Part shown: piece after piece, positions 34,001-42,883 of the stretch | How positions within the stretch are numbered: the first letter of the stretch is position 1 | How the letters are laid out: every line of letters begins with the position of its first letter | DNA from: Streptomyces sp. R33 | GTDB lineage: Bacteria > Actinomycetota > Actinomycetes > Streptomycetales > Streptomycetaceae | Direction: 5' to 3' | NCBI RefSeq assembly: GCF_041200175.1 | Contig: NZ_CP165727.1 | Span: 4,104,501-4,168,500, forward strand | Length of the DNA stretch: 64,000 nucleotides | Position numbers and translations under genes: made by a program | Notes under the pieces: model-generated | Seen by the model: the letters and a program-made list of their open reading frames with translations, nothing else | Told to the model about the DNA's origin: nothing | Databases searched by the model: none

Positions 34001-34287
34001 GCGAGGATCCGGACCCCGAAGACGGCGGCGACGGTGAGGGCCCAGCCCTGGTAGCCGCTGCCGAAGGTCTCCTCGGAGACCGCCGTCTGGAAGGCCAGCA
34101 GCACCAGCACCAGCAGGGCGAGGGCATCGCCGATGCCGCTCACCAGCTGGGCGCTCCACAGCCGGCGCAGCCTGGGGGTGCGCAGCAGTGCGCGCACCGC
34201 GCGCTCGCGGGAATCCGCGGCGAGGGCTTCGTCGTAGGTGGGGTTCGCGGGGGCGGTCACGACCGTTGGCTGCTCGGCTCGCGTCAT
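31045..34287 (-). CDS. tmk: thymidylate kinase fused to an N-terminal membrane transporter-like domain and a C-terminal coiled coil
   Basis: A 1080-aa three-part protein. Residues about 40-490 hold around twelve hydrophobic segments resembling an MFS-type transporter. Residues 516-715 are a complete thymidylate kinase (dTMP to dTDP): P-loop GGDGAGKST 524-532, TREPG 551-555 and DRY 609-611. Residues 725-865 are an Ala/Glu/Arg-rich coiled coil, then an Ala/Pro linker and a Pro-rich acidic tail. No separate tmk is seen here, so this may be the cell's dTMP kinase tethered to the membrane. The same architecture is, as far as I recall, common in Streptomyces. The transported compound, if any, is unknown. 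Confidence 0.92.
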   Translation of the reverse strand: MTRAEQPTVVTAPANPTYDEALAADSRERAVRALLRTPRLRRLWSAQLVSGIGDALALLVLVLLAFQTAVSEETFGSGYQGWALTVAAVFGVRILATLLFGAVLLGPLAKLLAPKEAGGKLDRRWTMVGADGIRLGLFVVAPLWLDWIPAHALTALLATVFVSGVAERLWTLAKDSAAPALLPSPPPEGATVRPLPDHLDALRRLTLRTSFAAMPVAAAVLLVATLVGKALGLGVDWFAENQAALGSYVASGLFAASVSLLLPLVLPAAKTPRPRSPLEGGRAPKAGDRPEKGRTGAVPLLVLASAAVAGAVSSAAAVAVLHAFDLGGGPATFALLVLALLGGTAAGIRATQAGKVLPALSRRRLLALAIAVAGLALLLTGLVPDTATVLFLSLLAGTAAGVAANTGHTLLDQETEEFRRARVTEHLQAVVRVAVGVGAVLAPVLAAAIGPHRLAAGDVVFAHGGAAFTLMLVGALLLPVAVVVLAKADDRSGVPLRRDLREALRGGEPVQAASDAGFFIALEGGDGAGKSTQVEALADWIRGKGHEVVVTREPGATPVGKRLRSILLDVSSAGLSNRAEALLYAADRAEHVDTVVRPALERGAVVISDRYIDSSVAYQGAGRDLSPTEIARISRWATDGLVPNLTVLLDVAPEAARERFTEAPDRLESEPAEFHQRVRAGFLTLAAADPGRYLVVDAGQDPESVTTVVRHRLDRMLPLSEAEVAAQAEARRKAEEDARRRAEEEAARKAEEERLRAAEEARLKAEAEAARIKAEAEAARRAEEERLRAEEEARVRAEAERLRVEAEEKARAAELERLRKQAEEEARLRAEAEERRLEKQRRAEEALLRAEEARRLAEASAAAAAAQAAAAASAPAAAPAPAPAPAPAPAPEAPAPKVAMTKEPLPDDAVTVETPLVKRVVQPDDVTQTVPVPKIDPAAETSVLPAVPSAGPADETAVLPPVRPSSRTSPQAGPAPAGQARSATRPTARRPEESPADRVPPGIFRDSGDDVTRELPLLGDDGGPSGQGAQSRPAQSARPSRPRPAWAEETPLDDLPTLADELLGPRRDDEDEEGGPRRRR

Positions 34288-34391
34288 CCGCCCAGCCTAT
34301 CCGCTGCGCTTGGCGGGTGCGGAGCCCGTGGATAACCGTCCTGTGTGACTCCGGCCCCACTTGTGGCCCTTGGCCGGCCAGGACGGTCACG

Positions 34392-34431
34392 GGGCTCCGC
34401 CCCGGACCCGCGGGTCCGGGGCGGAGCCCCC
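34392..34431 (-). terminator. perfect 19-bp hairpin after topA
   Basis: Arms 34392-34410 and 34413-34431 are perfectly complementary with a 2-base loop. It starts 18 bases after the topA stop and separates topA from tmk. Confidence 0.8.
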
Positions 34432-34448
34432 GGCAGCGGTGCCGGAGG

Positions 34449-37271
34449 CTAGTCGTCCGACGGGGCGGGGGTGGCCGCGGCCGTCTTCTTCGTCGCCGTC
34501 TTCTTGGCCGGGGCCTTCTTCGCGACGGCCTTCTTCGCCGTCGTCGTCTTCTTCGCCGCAGCCGTCTTCGTCGCCGTGGCCTTCTTCGCCGTGGCCTTCT
34601 TGGCCGGGGCCTTCTTCGCCGTCTTCTTCGCCGGGCCCTTCGCCCGCTTCTCCGCGAGCAGCTCGTAGCCCCGCTCCGGCGTGATCGTCTCGACGTCGTC
34701 GTCCCGCCGCAGCGTCGCGTTCGTCTCGCCGTCCGTCACGTACGGCCCGAAGCGGCCGTCCTTGACCACCACCGGCTTCTCGCTGACCGGGTCGGTGCCC
34801 AGCTCCTTCAGCGGCGGCTTGGCCGCGGCCCGCCCGCGCTGCTTCGGCTGCGCGTAGATCGCCAGCGCCTCGTCCAGCGTGATCGAGAACAGCTGGTCCT
34901 CGGTCTCCAGCGACCGCGAGTCCGTGCCCTTCTTCAGGTACGGGCCGTAGCGGCCGTTCTGGGCCGTGATCTCCACGCCCTCCGCGTCCGCGCCCACCAC
35001 ACGCGGCAGGGACATCAGCTTCAGCGCGTCGTCCAGCGTGACCGTGTCCAGGCTCATCGACTTGAACAGCGAGGCCGTCCGCGGCTTCACCGCGTTCTTG
35101 CCCGTCTTCGGGGTGCCCTCGGGCAGGATCTCCGTCACGTACGGCCCGTAGCGGCCGTCCTTCGCGACGATCTCGTTCCCGCTCACCGGGTCCTTGCCCA
35201 GCTCGAACTCGCCGCTCGGCTTCGCGAACAGCTCCTCCGCGTACCCGATCGTCAGCTCGTCCGGCGCCAGGTCGTCCGGCACGTCGGCCCGCTGGTGGCC
35301 CTCCGCGTCCTTCTCGCCCCGCTCCACGTACGGCCCGTAGCGGCCGACGCGCAGCACGATGCCCTCGCCGACCGGGAAGGAGGAGATCTCCCGGGCGTCG
35401 ATCGCGCCGAGGTCCGTGACGAGCTCCTTCAGGCCGCCGAGGTGGTCGCCGTCGGCCGGTACGACCTCCGACGCGTCCTCGGAACCGAAGTAGAACCGCT
35501 TCAGCCACGGCACGGACTGGGCCTCGCCCCGCGCGATGCGGTCGAGGTCGTCCTCCATCTTGGCCGTGAAGTCGTAGTCGACGAGCCGGCCGAAGTGCGT
35601 CTCCAGCAGGTTGACCACGGCGAACGACAGGAAGGACGGCACGAGCGCCGTGCCCTTCTTGAAGACGTACCCGCGGTCCAGGATCGTGCCGATGATCGAC
35701 GCGTACGTCGACGGGCGGCCGATCTCCCGCTCCTCGAGCTCCTTGACCAGCGACGCCTCGGTGTAGCGGGCCGGCGGTTTGGTCGAGTGGCCGTCCGCCG
35801 TGATCTCCTCGGCCGACAGCGCGTCGCCCTCCGCGACCTGCGGGAGCCGCTTCTCGCGGTCGTCGAGCTCGGCGTTCGGGTCGTCCGCGCCCTCGACGTA
35901 CGCCTTCATGAACCCGTGGAAGGTGATCGTCTTGCCGGACGCGGTGAACTCGGCGTCGCGGCCGTCCGACGCGCGGCCGCCGATCTTGACGGTGACCGAG
36001 TTGCCGACCGCGTCCTTCATCTGGGAGGCGACGGTCCGCTTCCAGATCAGCTCGTACAGGCGGAACTGGTCGCCGGTCAGACCCGTCTCGGCCGGGGTGC
36101 GGAAACGATCACCCGAGGGACGGATCGCCTCGTGCGCCTCCTGCGCGTTCTTGACCTTTCCGGCGTAGACGCGCGGCTTCTCCGGCAGGTAGTCGGCCCC
36201 GTAGAGCTGCGTGACCTGCGCCCGCGCCGCCGACACCGCGGTGTCGGAGAGCGTGGTGGAGTCCGTACGCATGTAGGTGATGAAGCCGTTCTCGTACAGC
36301 TTCTGCGCCACCTGCATCGTCGCCTTCGCACCGAAGCCGAGCTTGCGCGAGGCCTCCTGCTGCAGCGTCGTCGTGCGGAACGGGGCGTACGGGGAGCGGC
36401 GGTACGGCTTGGACTCGACCGACCGGACGGCGAACGAGGTGTCCGCCAGCGCAGCGGCCAGCGCCCGGGCGTTCGCCTCGTCGAGGTGCAGGACCTCGCT
36501 CTTGAGCTGCCCGTTCGAGCCGAAGTCACGGCCCTGCGCGATGCGCTTGCCGTCCACCGTGTTCAGGCGGGCGACCAGGGTCGACGGGTCGGAGGCGTCA
36601 CCGGCACGGCCGGTGGAGAACGTTCCGGTCAGGTCCCAGTACTCGGCGGAGCGGAAGGCGATGCGCTCGCGCTCCCGCTCGACGACGAGACGGGTGGCGA
36701 CCGACTGGACACGGCCGGCCGACAGCCGCGGCATGACCTTCTTCCACAGGACCGGCGAGACCTCGTAGCCGTACAGGCGGTCGAGGATGCGGCGGGTCTC
36801 CTGGGCGTCGACCATGCGCTGGTTCAGCTCGCGCGGGTTGGCGACGGCGTCGCGGATCGCGTCCTTCGTGATCTCGTGGAAGACCATCCGGTGGACGGGG
36901 ACCTTGGGCTTGAGGACTTCCTGCAGGTGCCACGCGATGGCTTCGCCCTCGCGGTCCTCATCGGTGGCGAGGAAGAGTTCGTCGGACTCGGCCAGCAGCT
37001 CCTTGAGCTTCCTGACCTGGGCCTTCTTGTCGGCGTTGACGACGTAGATCGGCTGGAAGTCGTGCTCGACGTCCACACCGAGGCGGCGGACCTCGCCCGT
37101 GTACTTGTCGGGGACCTCGGCGGCGCCGTTCGGGAGGTCGCGAATGTGCCCGACGCTCGCCTCGACGACGTATCCCGGGCCGAGGTAGCCCTTGATCGTC
37201 TTCGCCTTGGCAGGGGACTCGACGATGACGAGTCGGCGGCCGCCCTTTGCGGTCTCGCTAGTCGGGGACAA
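34449..37271 (-). CDS. topA: DNA topoisomerase I
   Basis: Type IA topoisomerase that relaxes negative supercoils (940 aa). The TOPRIM acidic triad is DEDRE at 104-108, and the catalytic tyrosine is Tyr333 in GFITYMRTDS. There are no Cys4 zinc fingers; instead four GRYGPYV/GRFGPYV-type C-terminal modules are followed by a tail of alternating Lys and Ala (about 865-935, PAKK/AAKK units), which in Streptomyces TopA is reported to raise processivity. The TTG at 37271 (MSPTSETAKGGRRLVIVESP) has GAGAAG upstream and matches the expected N-terminus. Essential gene; terminated by a strong hairpin. Confidence 0.97.
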   Translation of the reverse strand: MSPTSETAKGGRRLVIVESPAKAKTIKGYLGPGYVVEASVGHIRDLPNGAAEVPDKYTGEVRRLGVDVEHDFQPIYVVNADKKAQVRKLKELLAESDELFLATDEDREGEAIAWHLQEVLKPKVPVHRMVFHEITKDAIRDAVANPRELNQRMVDAQETRRILDRLYGYEVSPVLWKKVMPRLSAGRVQSVATRLVVERERERIAFRSAEYWDLTGTFSTGRAGDASDPSTLVARLNTVDGKRIAQGRDFGSNGQLKSEVLHLDEANARALAAALADTSFAVRSVESKPYRRSPYAPFRTTTLQQEASRKLGFGAKATMQVAQKLYENGFITYMRTDSTTLSDTAVSAARAQVTQLYGADYLPEKPRVYAGKVKNAQEAHEAIRPSGDRFRTPAETGLTGDQFRLYELIWKRTVASQMKDAVGNSVTVKIGGRASDGRDAEFTASGKTITFHGFMKAYVEGADDPNAELDDREKRLPQVAEGDALSAEEITADGHSTKPPARYTEASLVKELEEREIGRPSTYASIIGTILDRGYVFKKGTALVPSFLSFAVVNLLETHFGRLVDYDFTAKMEDDLDRIARGEAQSVPWLKRFYFGSEDASEVVPADGDHLGGLKELVTDLGAIDAREISSFPVGEGIVLRVGRYGPYVERGEKDAEGHQRADVPDDLAPDELTIGYAEELFAKPSGEFELGKDPVSGNEIVAKDGRYGPYVTEILPEGTPKTGKNAVKPRTASLFKSMSLDTVTLDDALKLMSLPRVVGADAEGVEITAQNGRYGPYLKKGTDSRSLETEDQLFSITLDEALAIYAQPKQRGRAAAKPPLKELGTDPVSEKPVVVKDGRFGPYVTDGETNATLRRDDDVETITPERGYELLAEKRAKGPAKKTAKKAPAKKATAKKATATKTAAAKKTTTAKKAVAKKAPAKKTATKKTAAATPAPSDD

Positions 37272-37583
37272 CTTGGCTCTTCTCTCCGGTCGGCACTCGG
37301 TCGCGGTACGGCGACGCTGCGGAGTGTGACGGTACAACCCGCCCCCGTGTCAAACGGCAGAAGCCCGCAACGGCCACTCGAACGGTAACCCGACAAGTGC
37401 CATTTCTGCCGCCCGGATACCGCGGCGGACCCGTCGCGATCACCGGGCCGAGTGGCCAGGGGGCCGTCTGGCCCCGCCCTCGCACCCCCTCTGACGTCCT
37501 GTTTTCGGACGAGGATCCGGGCCGGTCGGCGCGTCGGGATCAGCAGGTCACCGGCCGGGATCGGCCCGTCACCGGGCCGGTGA
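37272..37583. other. intergenic region upstream of topA
   Basis: A 312-bp gap holding the topA promoter region. An inverted repeat TCACCGGCC (37548-37556) and GGCCGGTGA (37575-37583) abuts the stop codon of the small minus-strand gene and is its likely terminator. No other gene is visible. Confidence 0.5.
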
Positions 37584-37781
37584 TCACAGCCGCGCGAGGC
37601 ACCGGGAGCCGAGCGCCGGGGACACCCCGGACGCGAGCAGCGCCGGCGGTAGGGCGACGGCGGGGCGCACACCTTCGGCCACCGGCGCGCGGCGCAGGGA
37701 ACGCGCCCCCGTCCAGCCCGGCAGAGCCTTCCCGAACAGCAGGAACACGGTTGCCGCGAAGACCGCCGGACCGTTCTCCAT
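37584..37781 (-). CDS. small predicted membrane protein
   Basis: A 65-aa hypothetical protein. The ATG has a very strong ribosome-binding site (AAGGGGGG about 6 bases upstream) and the stop is directly followed by a hairpin, both arguing for a real gene. The N-terminus (ENGPAVFAATVFLLFGKALPGW) is hydrophobic; the rest is Ala/Pro/Arg-rich and could be partly decayed. It lies between the methyltransferase gene and topA on the same strand. Confidence 0.5.
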   Translation of the reverse strand: MENGPAVFAATVFLLFGKALPGWTGARSLRRAPVAEGVRPAVALPPALLASGVSPALGSRCLARL

Positions 37782-37982
37782 GCCGTTCCCCCCTTACCCT
37801 CCGAGCGCTTTCGGGGTCTCGTACGGATCCCCGCGGACCGCCCCCGCCGCCCCTGGCCGTCCCCCTGGGCGGGAGCCTGCCGACAGGCGGGATACGGCGT
37901 GCGAACCCCGGGTTACGTCACGGATCCGGCCACGTCCGGGCCGCCGCCGATGACGGGCCGCGGCCGCGGCGCCGGGAGGCGG

Positions 37983-39488
37983 TCAGCTGTCGGCCGGCTC
38001 CAGGAAGCCCTGCTCGACCAGCATCCGGATGGACCCCGGAGTCCGGTCCCGCAGGACGACGGGATCCTCCTGCACCAGGTGTGCGATCGCGTCCAGGATC
38101 CGGCCCGCCGTGAGTGAGCCGTCGCACACTCCGGCGAATCCCGCCCCGACCGTGTCGACCTTGGTCGCGCGCCGCATCCCGCGGTTCTGCCGCAGCACCA
38201 CGTGCTCCGGGTCCTCTGCGCCGGGCGCGCCGACCTGCTCCTGGACGACCTCCTCCGCCAGGACGAAGCGGGCCTCCAGCAGGGCCGCGTCGTCGTGGTC
38301 CCGCAGGTAGTCCTGCCGCGCGAAATGGGCGACCACGGCGTCGCCGAGCGGCTGTTCCACCGAGTGCGGCCACTCCTCGACCACGATCGACGGCTCGTCC
38401 GCATCGCTGCGGCGCAGCGTGATCCACCCGAAGCCGACGGCCTTGGTCTTGCGGGCCTCGAACTCGTCCAGCCAGTCCTCGTACCGGCTCGCGTACTCGG
38501 CGGGGTCGGTGCGGTGGTCGCCCGCGTCGCGCAGCCACAGCTCCGCGTACTGCGTGACGTCCTGCACGTCACGCTGCACGATCCACGCGTCGCAGCCGCG
38601 CGGCACCCAGGCGCGGACCCGGTCGTGCCAGTCCTCGCCCTCCACGTGCTGCCAGTTGCCGAGGAACTGCGCGTACCCGCCGGGGTTGAGGTGCGCCCCG
38701 GCATCCTGGACGAGGGTGCGGCACAGGTCGTCGCCGCCCATCCCGCCGTCGCGGTACGTCAGCCGGGCGCCGGGAGAGATCACGAACGGCGGATTCGACA
38801 CGATCAGGTCGTACGTGGCCTCGCCGACCGGAGCGAACAGCGACCCGAGGAGCAGCTCGGCCTCCTGGGCGCCGGACAGCGCCAGGGTCAGCCGGGTGAA
38901 CTCCAGGGCCCGGGGGTTGACATCGGTGGCGGTGACCCGGGTGGCGTGCTGAGCGGCGTGCAGGGCCTGGATGCCGGATCCGGTGCCGAGGTCGAGGGCG
39001 GTGGCGACCGGGGTGCGGACGGTGATCCCGGCCAGGGTGGTGGAGGCCCCGCCGACGCCGAGGACCACACCCTCCTCGCGGCTGCCGATCCCGCCGGCCC
39101 CGCCGACGGCGCAGCCGAGGTCGGAGACGATGAACCAGTCCTCGCCGTCGGGGCCGCCGTACGGGCGCACGTCGACGGTGGCGTGCACCTCGTCGCCCTC
39201 CCGGCGCAGCCAGCCGTCCGCCAGCGCGGCTTCGACGGGCAGCGCCTCGGCGGCGTGCACGTACGGCTCCGGCTGCTGTAGCAGGAACAGCCGGACCAGG
39301 CTCGCGAGCGGGCCGTCGCCGCGGCCGCGGGTGGCGCGCAGGGCGGGGACCGTCTCGCTGCGGGCCAGTGCGGCGTAGGCGGGGGCGCCGAGCAGGTCGA
39401 GCAGGCCGTCGGCGGTGAAACCGGCGGCGAGCAGGGCCGTGCGGAGCTCGGCGGCGCGGTCGGGCGAGGGAAGGCTGGTGGTACTCAC
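37983..39488 (-). CDS. class I SAM-dependent methyltransferase (N5-glutamine/small-molecule type)
   Basis: A 501-aa protein with a Rossmann methyltransferase domain: SAM motif DLGTGSG at 166-172, ATDVNPRAL at 187-195 and the acceptor-side NPPF at 232-235. NPPF/NPPY marks enzymes that methylate planar nitrogens such as glutamine amides or nucleobases. An N-terminal domain of about 150 residues and a C-terminal winged-helix-like domain flank the core. The GTG at 39488 (VSTTSLPSPD) was chosen over upstream in-frame sequence lacking a ribosome-binding site. The substrate is not predictable from sequence alone. Confidence 0.85.
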   Translation of the reverse strand: MSTTSLPSPDRAAELRTALLAAGFTADGLLDLLGAPAYAALARSETVPALRATRGRGDGPLASLVRLFLLQQPEPYVHAAEALPVEAALADGWLRREGDEVHATVDVRPYGGPDGEDWFIVSDLGCAVGGAGGIGSREEGVVLGVGGASTTLAGITVRTPVATALDLGTGSGIQALHAAQHATRVTATDVNPRALEFTRLTLALSGAQEAELLLGSLFAPVGEATYDLIVSNPPFVISPGARLTYRDGGMGGDDLCRTLVQDAGAHLNPGGYAQFLGNWQHVEGEDWHDRVRAWVPRGCDAWIVQRDVQDVTQYAELWLRDAGDHRTDPAEYASRYEDWLDEFEARKTKAVGFGWITLRRSDADEPSIVVEEWPHSVEQPLGDAVVAHFARQDYLRDHDDAALLEARFVLAEEVVQEQVGAPGAEDPEHVVLRQNRGMRRATKVDTVGAGFAGVCDGSLTAGRILDAIAHLVQEDPVVLRDRTPGSIRMLVEQGFLEPADS

Positions 39489-39553
39489 CGGTCCATTGTG
39501 TCGGCTGGCGCCGCGGATGCGTGCCCCGCGCGGCCGGTGGCCCGGCACGGAGC

Positions 39554-39586
39554 AGGGCGGCCGGGTTCCTCGAACCCGGCCGCCCT
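39554..39586 (-). terminator. perfect 15-bp hairpin
   Basis: Arms 39554-39568 and 39572-39586, loop CTC, between the lipoprotein gene (ends 39659) and the methyltransferase start (39488) on the minus strand. A terminator for the lipoprotein transcript. Confidence 0.75.
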
Positions 39587-39658
39587 GGTGCGCCTACTGC
39601 CGTCGCGGCCTGCGTACCGCCGCCCTCGCGTGCGTACTGCCCCTGCCGGCCTGCTACC

Positions 39659-40225
39659 TCACTTCGGCGGCGGCGACGACGCCGCGACCTGGCAGCCCTT
39701 CTGGCTGTTCATCGCATTGTCCAGGCCGCCGGCCTTGAGCGTGTTGAGCGCGTCCTTGCCGCCCTTGGAGGCCGCCTCGAGTCCACCGGCCACCTCCTTG
39801 AGGCCCGCGGCGAACTTGGTCTTGTCCTGCGGGTCCAGGCCGTCCATCTTCGCCTTCAGGTCGGCGTAGCCCTTGGAGGCCTCCTCGAAGCTCTTGACCG
39901 CCGAGGCCTGGGTCGTCTCGCCGTCCTTGACCGGCGGAACTCCCGCCCCCTGCAGGGCGGCACCCATCGCCTTGTACGACTCGGACATCGTCCCGAACGC
40001 CGCCGAGTCGGTCGTCTTCACCTCGGCGGGCTCGCTGTTCTGGGTGGCCACGCGCTTGATGTCGGTGCCGGCGGTCTCGATCTTCTTCAGCTCGGGCTGC
40101 CACTTGTCGCAAACCTTCTTGGCCCAGGCGTCGGCCTTGTCGTCCGTCTCATCGCCGCCGCAGCCGGACAGCACGAGCATCAGTACCGCACCGCCGGACA
40201 CTGCGGCCGCAAACTTCTTGTTCAC
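39659..40225 (-). CDS. small predicted lipoprotein
   Basis: A 188-aa exported lipoprotein: basic N-terminus VNKKF, hydrophobic stretch, lipobox LVLSGC with Cys22, then an acidic, largely helical domain with Lys/Ala-rich heptads (about 95-165) and a proline end. The GTG at 40225 has AAGGGA about 8 bases upstream. I recognise no named family; many actinobacteria carry similar cell-surface proteins of unknown role. It lies downstream of hppA but behind a large structured repeat, so it is probably transcribed separately. Confidence 0.82.
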   Translation of the reverse strand: MNKKFAAAVSGGAVLMLVLSGCGGDETDDKADAWAKKVCDKWQPELKKIETAGTDIKRVATQNSEPAEVKTTDSAAFGTMSESYKAMGAALQGAGVPPVKDGETTQASAVKSFEEASKGYADLKAKMDGLDPQDKTKFAAGLKEVAGGLEAASKGGKDALNTLKAGGLDNAMNSQKGCQVAASSPPPK

Positions 40226-40257
40226 CGGATTGGTCCCTTCGAAGGCTCTCGGCCCGG

Positions 40258-40345
40258 AAGATACACGCCCGCCATCCGGGCACGCAGAAAGGCGGACAGA
40301 CGACGCGTCAGTCCGCGCCGCCTGTCCGCCGTTCGGGCGTATCTT
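40258..40345 (-). terminator. nested stem structure after hppA
   Basis: An outer stem (AAGATACACGCCCG with CGGGCGTATCTT, two bulged bases) encloses an inner stem (GGCGGACAG 40291-40299 with CTGTCCGCC 40322-40330). It lies between the hppA stop and the lipoprotein start; a likely terminator, possibly also a leader element for the lipoprotein. Confidence 0.55.
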
Positions 40346-40410
40346 CGAGTCCTCGGGCCGGTCGGCCCTCCGGTTGCTCCCGGGGTCGCCCCCCGGAGTC
40401 ACCCGTCGGG

Positions 40411-42816
40411 TCAGGAAACCACCGCGGGATCGGCCTGCTGGGCCACCCGCTCGGCGGGCTCGGAGCCGTCGCCCTCGTCGCCCACGGCGATGCCGCGGCG
40501 CTTGGAGATGTACACCGCGCCGATGATGACGGCGATGGCGATGACGGCGACGATCGCGCGCACGGTCGCGCTCGCGTCGGCGCCGTAGCTGAACTGCACG
40601 ACCGCCGGGGCGATCAGCAGCGCCACCAGGTTCATCACCTTGAGCAGCGGGTTGATCGCGGGACCCGCGGTGTCCTTGAAGGGGTCGCCGACGGTGTCGC
40701 CGATGACGGTCGCGGCGTGGGCCTCGCTGCCCTTGCCGCCGTGGTGGCCGTCCTCGACGAGCTTCTTGGCGTTGTCCCACGCGCCACCGGAGTTGGCGAG
40801 GAAGACCGCCATCAGGGTGCCGGTGCCGATGGCACCCGCGAGGAACGAACCGAGCGCGCCGACGCCGAGCGAGAACCCGACGGCGATCGGGGTCAGGACG
40901 GCGAGCAGGCCGGGCGTGGCGAGTTCGCGCAGCGCGTCCTTGGTGCAGATGTCCACGACGCGCCCGTACTCGGGCTTCTCGGTGTAGTCCATGATCCCGG
41001 GGTGCTCGCGGAACTGGCGGCGCACCTCGTAGACGACGGCGCCCGCGGAGCGGGAGACGGCGTTGATGGCCAGGCCCGAGAACAGGAACACGACGGCCGC
41101 GCCCAGGATCAGCCCGACCAGGTTGTTGGGCTGGGCGATGTCCAGGCTGAGGTTCATCTCCCCGGCCTTGGCGCCGACCTCCTTGATCGCGCCCGCGATC
41201 GCGTCGTTGTACGAGCCGAACAGCGCGGCCGCGGCGAGCACGGCGGTGGCGATCGCGATGCCCTTGGTGATGGCCTTGGTGGTGTTGCCCACCGCGTCCA
41301 GGTCGGTCAGGACCTGCGCACCGGCGCCCTCGACGTCGCCGGACATCTCGGCGATGCCCTGGGCGTTGTCGGAGACGGGCCCGAAGGTGTCCATGGCGAC
41401 GATGACGCCGACGGTGGTGAGCAGGCCGGTGCCGGCCAGGGCCACCGCGAAGAGCGCCAGCATGATCGACGTGCCGCCGAGCAGGAACGCCCCGTACACG
41501 CCGAGGCCGATGAGCAGCGCCGTGTAGACGGCGGACTCCAGGCCGACGGAGATGCCGGCGAGGACGACGGTGGCCGCGCCGGTCAGGGAGGACTTGCCGA
41601 TGTCCCGGACGGGACGGCGGTTGGTCTCGGTGAAGTACCCGGTCAGCTGCTGGATCAGGGCCGCGAGCACGATGCCGATGGCGACGGCGACGAGGGCCAG
41701 GATGCGCGGGTCGCCGGAGTGGTTGGTGATCGCGGCGTCCTCGACGCCGACCAGGTCCTTGTAGCTCGCCGGCAGGTACACGAAGACGGCGATCGCGACC
41801 AGCACCAGCGAGATCACCGCGGAGATGAAGAAGCCGCGGTTGATGGCGGTCATTCCGCTGCGGTCGGCGCGGCGCGGGGAGACCGCGAAGATGCCGATCA
41901 TGGCGGTGATGACGCCGATGGCGGGGACGATCAGCGGGAAGGCCAGGCCCAGGTCGCCGAAGGCGGCCTTGCCGAGGATGAGCGCGGCCACGAGGGTGAC
42001 GGCGTACGACTCGAACAGGTCGGCCGCCATACCGGCGCAGTCGCCGACGTTGTCGCCCACATTGTCGGCGATGGTCGCGGCATTGCGCGGGTCGTCCTCC
42101 GGAATGCCCTGCTCGACCTTGCCGACCAGGTCGGCGCCGACGTCGGCGGCCTTGGTGAAGATGCCGCCGCCGACGCGCATGAACATCGCGATCAGGGCGG
42201 CGCCGAGGCCGAAGCCCTCCAGGACCTTGGGGGCGTCGGCGGCGTAGACCAGGACGACGCAGGAGGCGCCGAGGAGGCCGAGGCCGACGGTGAACATGCC
42301 GACGACGCCGCCGGTGCGGAAGGCGATCCGCATGGCCTTGTGGGCGACGTCGGTGAGGTCCTTGGCGGGCTCGCCCTCGGCGGGGGTGGCCTCGCGTGCG
42401 GCGGCGGCGACGCGGACGTTGGCGCGGACCGCCAGCCGCATGCCGATGTAGCCGGTGGCCGCCGAGAAGATGGCGCCCACGAGGAAGAAGGCGGAACGTC
42501 CCGCCCGCTGGGTCCAGTCGTCGGCGGGCAGCAGGAAGAGCAGGAAGAACACGACGACCGCGAAGATCCCGAGGGTGCGCAGCTGCCGGCCGAGGTAGGC
42601 GTTGGCGCCTTCCTGGACGGCTGCGGCGATTTTCTTCATGCTGTCGGTGCCCTCGTCCGCGGCGAGCACCTGGCGGACCAGGATCTGCGCGACGACGAGT
42701 GCGGCAAGTGCCACGGCCGCGATCACCATCACGATGAGCCGATTGTCATCGGTGAGTACTGCGGCTGCCAGATCGGAGTTTCCGACCGGCGCGTTGGGGG
42801 TGAAGAGCCCCGTCAT
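40411..42816 (-). CDS. hppA: proton-translocating membrane pyrophosphatase
   Basis: Integral membrane pump (801 aa, about 16 segments) that couples PPi hydrolysis to proton export. Substrate-site signatures include GGGIFTKAADVGADLVGKVE (217-236) and DNVGDNVGD (251-259), with a third near GDTVGDPFKDTAGPA in the C-terminal part. GNTTKA at 510-515 has Lys514, the residue that marks potassium-independent H+-pumping enzymes. The ATG at 42816 has AAGGAGGA upstream. It complements the soluble Ppa encoded at 7.5 kb. A predicted promoter lies at about 42855-42883. Confidence 0.97.
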   Translation of the reverse strand: MTGLFTPNAPVGNSDLAAAVLTDDNRLIVMVIAAVALAALVVAQILVRQVLAADEGTDSMKKIAAAVQEGANAYLGRQLRTLGIFAVVVFFLLFLLPADDWTQRAGRSAFFLVGAIFSAATGYIGMRLAVRANVRVAAAAREATPAEGEPAKDLTDVAHKAMRIAFRTGGVVGMFTVGLGLLGASCVVLVYAADAPKVLEGFGLGAALIAMFMRVGGGIFTKAADVGADLVGKVEQGIPEDDPRNAATIADNVGDNVGDCAGMAADLFESYAVTLVAALILGKAAFGDLGLAFPLIVPAIGVITAMIGIFAVSPRRADRSGMTAINRGFFISAVISLVLVAIAVFVYLPASYKDLVGVEDAAITNHSGDPRILALVAVAIGIVLAALIQQLTGYFTETNRRPVRDIGKSSLTGAATVVLAGISVGLESAVYTALLIGLGVYGAFLLGGTSIMLALFAVALAGTGLLTTVGVIVAMDTFGPVSDNAQGIAEMSGDVEGAGAQVLTDLDAVGNTTKAITKGIAIATAVLAAAALFGSYNDAIAGAIKEVGAKAGEMNLSLDIAQPNNLVGLILGAAVVFLFSGLAINAVSRSAGAVVYEVRRQFREHPGIMDYTEKPEYGRVVDICTKDALRELATPGLLAVLTPIAVGFSLGVGALGSFLAGAIGTGTLMAVFLANSGGAWDNAKKLVEDGHHGGKGSEAHAATVIGDTVGDPFKDTAGPAINPLLKVMNLVALLIAPAVVQFSYGADASATVRAIVAVIAIAVIIGAVYISKRRGIAVGDEGDGSEPAERVAQQADPAVVS

Positions 42817-42854
42817 TCGTCCTCCTTGACGTGATGAGCTCAAGATGTGGACGG

Positions 42855-42883
42855 ATTGTAGGGAGCTCTTCCCGATCAAAACA
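42855..42883 (-). promoter_or_regulatory. predicted hppA promoter
   Basis: On the minus strand a -10-like TACAAT (42855-42860) lies 17 bp downstream of a weak -35 (TGTTTT), with the expected start about 30 bases before the ribosome-binding site. The surrounding 42840-43020 is AT-richer than neighbouring DNA. Confidence 0.4.

Noticed and set aside
31351..34335. Plus-strand frame of about 990 codons opposite the thymidylate kinase fusion
   Set aside because: Antisense shadow of the kinase gene with Gly/Arg/Gln-rich low-complexity translation and no start signal.
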